From Methanothrix sp. (GTDB lineage: Archaea; Halobacteriota; Methanosarcinia; Methanotrichales; Methanotrichaceae), in the NCBI GenBank assembly GCA_011620785.1, contig WOYM01000108.1, positions 1-23,303 of the forward strand: a stretch of 23,303 bases of DNA, given 5' to 3'. Both the position numbers and the translations under genes were made by a program. The notes beneath the pieces are model-generated. The model made no database searches. It was not told the origin of the DNA and saw nothing but the letters and a program-made list of their open reading frames with translations. This document shows positions 22,639 to 23,303 of this stretch, in pieces (within the stretch, counting starts at the first letter, position 1; each line of letters starts with the position of its first letter).

Positions 22639-22823
22639 TTGTATCTTATTTTTACATCTTCGATTGAATAGGTATCAGGTTCATCCTCAATGAGCTTGGC
22701 TATTGTGGATGCGGAGAGCTTGGTGAAGGCTTCTCTGATATTCTCCTCCGGTTCTTCTGCACCTTCATCGGCGATGAAAACTTTGCCCCGAGAGTATTTC
22801 CCAGGATCTATGCCCTCACACAT
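22635..22823 (-). CDS. Putative antitoxin partner of the MazF/PemK-type toxin
   Basis: This 62-residue, strongly acidic small protein has no signal peptide or clear DNA-binding motif. The sequence is not a family I recognise. The antitoxin call rests on its size, charge, and four-base overlap with the toxin gene. The C-terminal half (A-F-T-K-L-S-A-S-T-I-A-K-L-I-E-D) is predicted helical, and the last residues (D-V-K-I-R-Y-K) could be the strand that binds the toxin. A TATA-like box 26 bases upstream places transcription start at or next to the ATG, so the mRNA may lack a leader. Confidence 0.65.
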   Translation of the reverse strand: MCEGIDPGKYSRGKVFIADEGAEEPEENIREAFTKLSASTIAKLIEDEPDTYSIEDVKIRYK

Positions 22824-22842
22824 GAGCTAACCCATGCGAGTC

Positions 22843-22855
22843 TTTTAATAAATAC
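22843..22855 (-). promoter_or_regulatory. TATA-like box of the toxin-antitoxin operon
   Basis: On the minus strand TATTTATTAAAA is centred about 26 bases before the antitoxin ATG at 22823. This is the canonical TATA-to-start distance in archaea, predicting a leaderless transcript. No ribosome binding site precedes the ATG, in line with this. Confidence 0.5.
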
Positions 22856-22930
22856 CTTTTCTGCCAGATGAGCCAGAAGACATAGACATCTTGTACATCC
22901 CATCAATTTTAAGACTATAGTTAAGAACCC

Positions 22931-22994
22931 AAAGATTGATATTTATTTGCCATGTTATGACGCCAATGCATGTGGATTATTAGTTTCAATCTTT
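22931..22994. repeat. Nine-base inverted repeat with AT-rich interior
   Basis: AAAGATTGA at 22931-22939 is exactly complementary to TCAATCTTT at 22986-22994. Similarity continues outwards imperfectly (AACCC against AGGTGTT). The 46-base interior includes a TATTTATT element. It could be an operator-like site upstream of the toxin-antitoxin promoter, a remnant of a small mobile element, or chance. Confidence 0.3.
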
Positions 22995-23072
22995 AGGTGT
23001 TGCACTATAATAGAATGAGTGGGTTCCTCGCTATTTCCGATGAAAAACCAAAAAAAACAAGCACTAGAGAGC

Positions 23073-23201
23073 CTATCCTCCAACCTCCGATTTGATCTTT
23101 TTAACTTCGTATCCGGCCTGCACTATGTAACGAATCATATCTTCGTACATGTTCAATAGAGCTACCAATTTGCCAGAACGATAATTATAAATAGATATTG
23201 T
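23073..23201 (-). pseudogene. Short protein-like ORF fragment of unknown origin
   Basis: This is a 42-codon minus-strand frame ending in TAG at 23073-23075. Its translation has a natural protein look (R-S-G-K-L-V-A-L-L-N, then D-M-I-R-Y-I-V-Q-A-G-Y-E-V-K-K-I-K). It is closed upstream by a TGA and has no convincing start codon or ribosome binding site, so it may be the 3' end of a decayed gene. I do not recognise the family. Confidence 0.25.
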
Positions 23202-23303
23202 TCATATAACATTCATTGTGGGAGAAATTATACAAAAAGATCTTATCGGCCGGTAGCGTGCCATAATTGCTGTAAAATCTCAGTGGCCCCGTATCCTGAT
23301 TCT

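Larger units (their letters stand above)
22856..23303. other. AT-rich right end with no confident gene
   Basis: This 448-base stretch holds no complete gene. It contains a nine-base inverted repeat (22931-22939 with 22986-22994) and a short minus-strand frame at 23073-23201 described separately. Base composition is clearly AT-richer than in the informational genes to the left, which is common for accessory or decayed DNA. Confidence 0.5.

Noticed and set aside
23243..23302. Minus-strand frame open to the window edge (20 codons)
   Set aside because: It is too short to distinguish from chance and no motif is recognised; sequence beyond the window would be needed.
1..23303. CRISPR arrays, tRNA or rRNA genes, intact insertion sequences
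   Set aside because: No regularly spaced repeats, cloverleaf-like sequences, rRNA stretches or intact transposase frames were found by eye.

Overview
The window is chromosomal DNA of a methanogenic euryarchaeon. Direct evidence is an archaeal set of information-processing genes (aIF2 gamma, Rpo7/RpoE, Spt4, S24e, S27ae, MCM, NMD3, archaeal DnaG, Pth2, TruD), the archaeal GTP-dependent dephospho-CoA kinase, an AqpM-type aquaporin, a DUF2180 protein, TATA-like promoters and GGTG/GGAGG ribosome binding sites. Gene style and content fit the Methanosarcinales, most likely Methanothrix/Methanosaeta; that genus call is inference. No tRNA, rRNA, CRISPR array or intact insertion sequence was seen.

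Left third (1-7.4 kb), accessory and partly decayed. On the minus strand: a frameshifted multi-pass membrane protein (GT-C-like), a GtrA membrane protein and a C-terminally truncated DPM1-like glycosyltransferase that together look like a broken GT2-GtrA fusion. Also on the minus strand is an intact four-gene operon: a small thioredoxin-like CxxC protein, a cysteine-rich DGC-domain protein, and two paralogous exported proteins each with two rhodanese-like domains. On the plus strand follow a 5'-truncated, probably frameshifted methanogen gene remnant, a small DUF2180 zinc protein, and an aqpM aquaporin that has lost its middle third, including the first NPA motif.

Middle (7.4-18.8 kb). thiL (minus) and a secreted NosD-like/chagasin-like fusion (plus) are divergent. 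Then comes the tightly packed translation/transcription operon aIF2 gamma - PIN protein - rpoE - spt4 - dephospho-CoA kinase - rps24e - rps27ae, closed by a perfect hairpin. A stomatin/NfeD membrane-protease pair follows, then mcm - DUF424 - nmd3.

Right (18.8-23.3 kb). A 426-base gap opens with a strong TATA-like box and contains no convincing gene. dnaG follows, ending in a terminator hairpin that includes its stop codon, then pth2 - truD. A convergent MazF/PemK-type toxin-antitoxin pair, probably leaderless, comes next. The last 480 bases hold only a short ORF fragment and an inverted repeat.

The best candidate for an undescribed system is the thioredoxin - DGC - double rhodanese pair operon (2739-5930). 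It looks like a redox or sulfur relay with two cytosolic and two surface components. Its rhodanese domains carry a shared, atypical CLPCGGGPS loop in domain 1 and a cysteine-free loop in domain 2.
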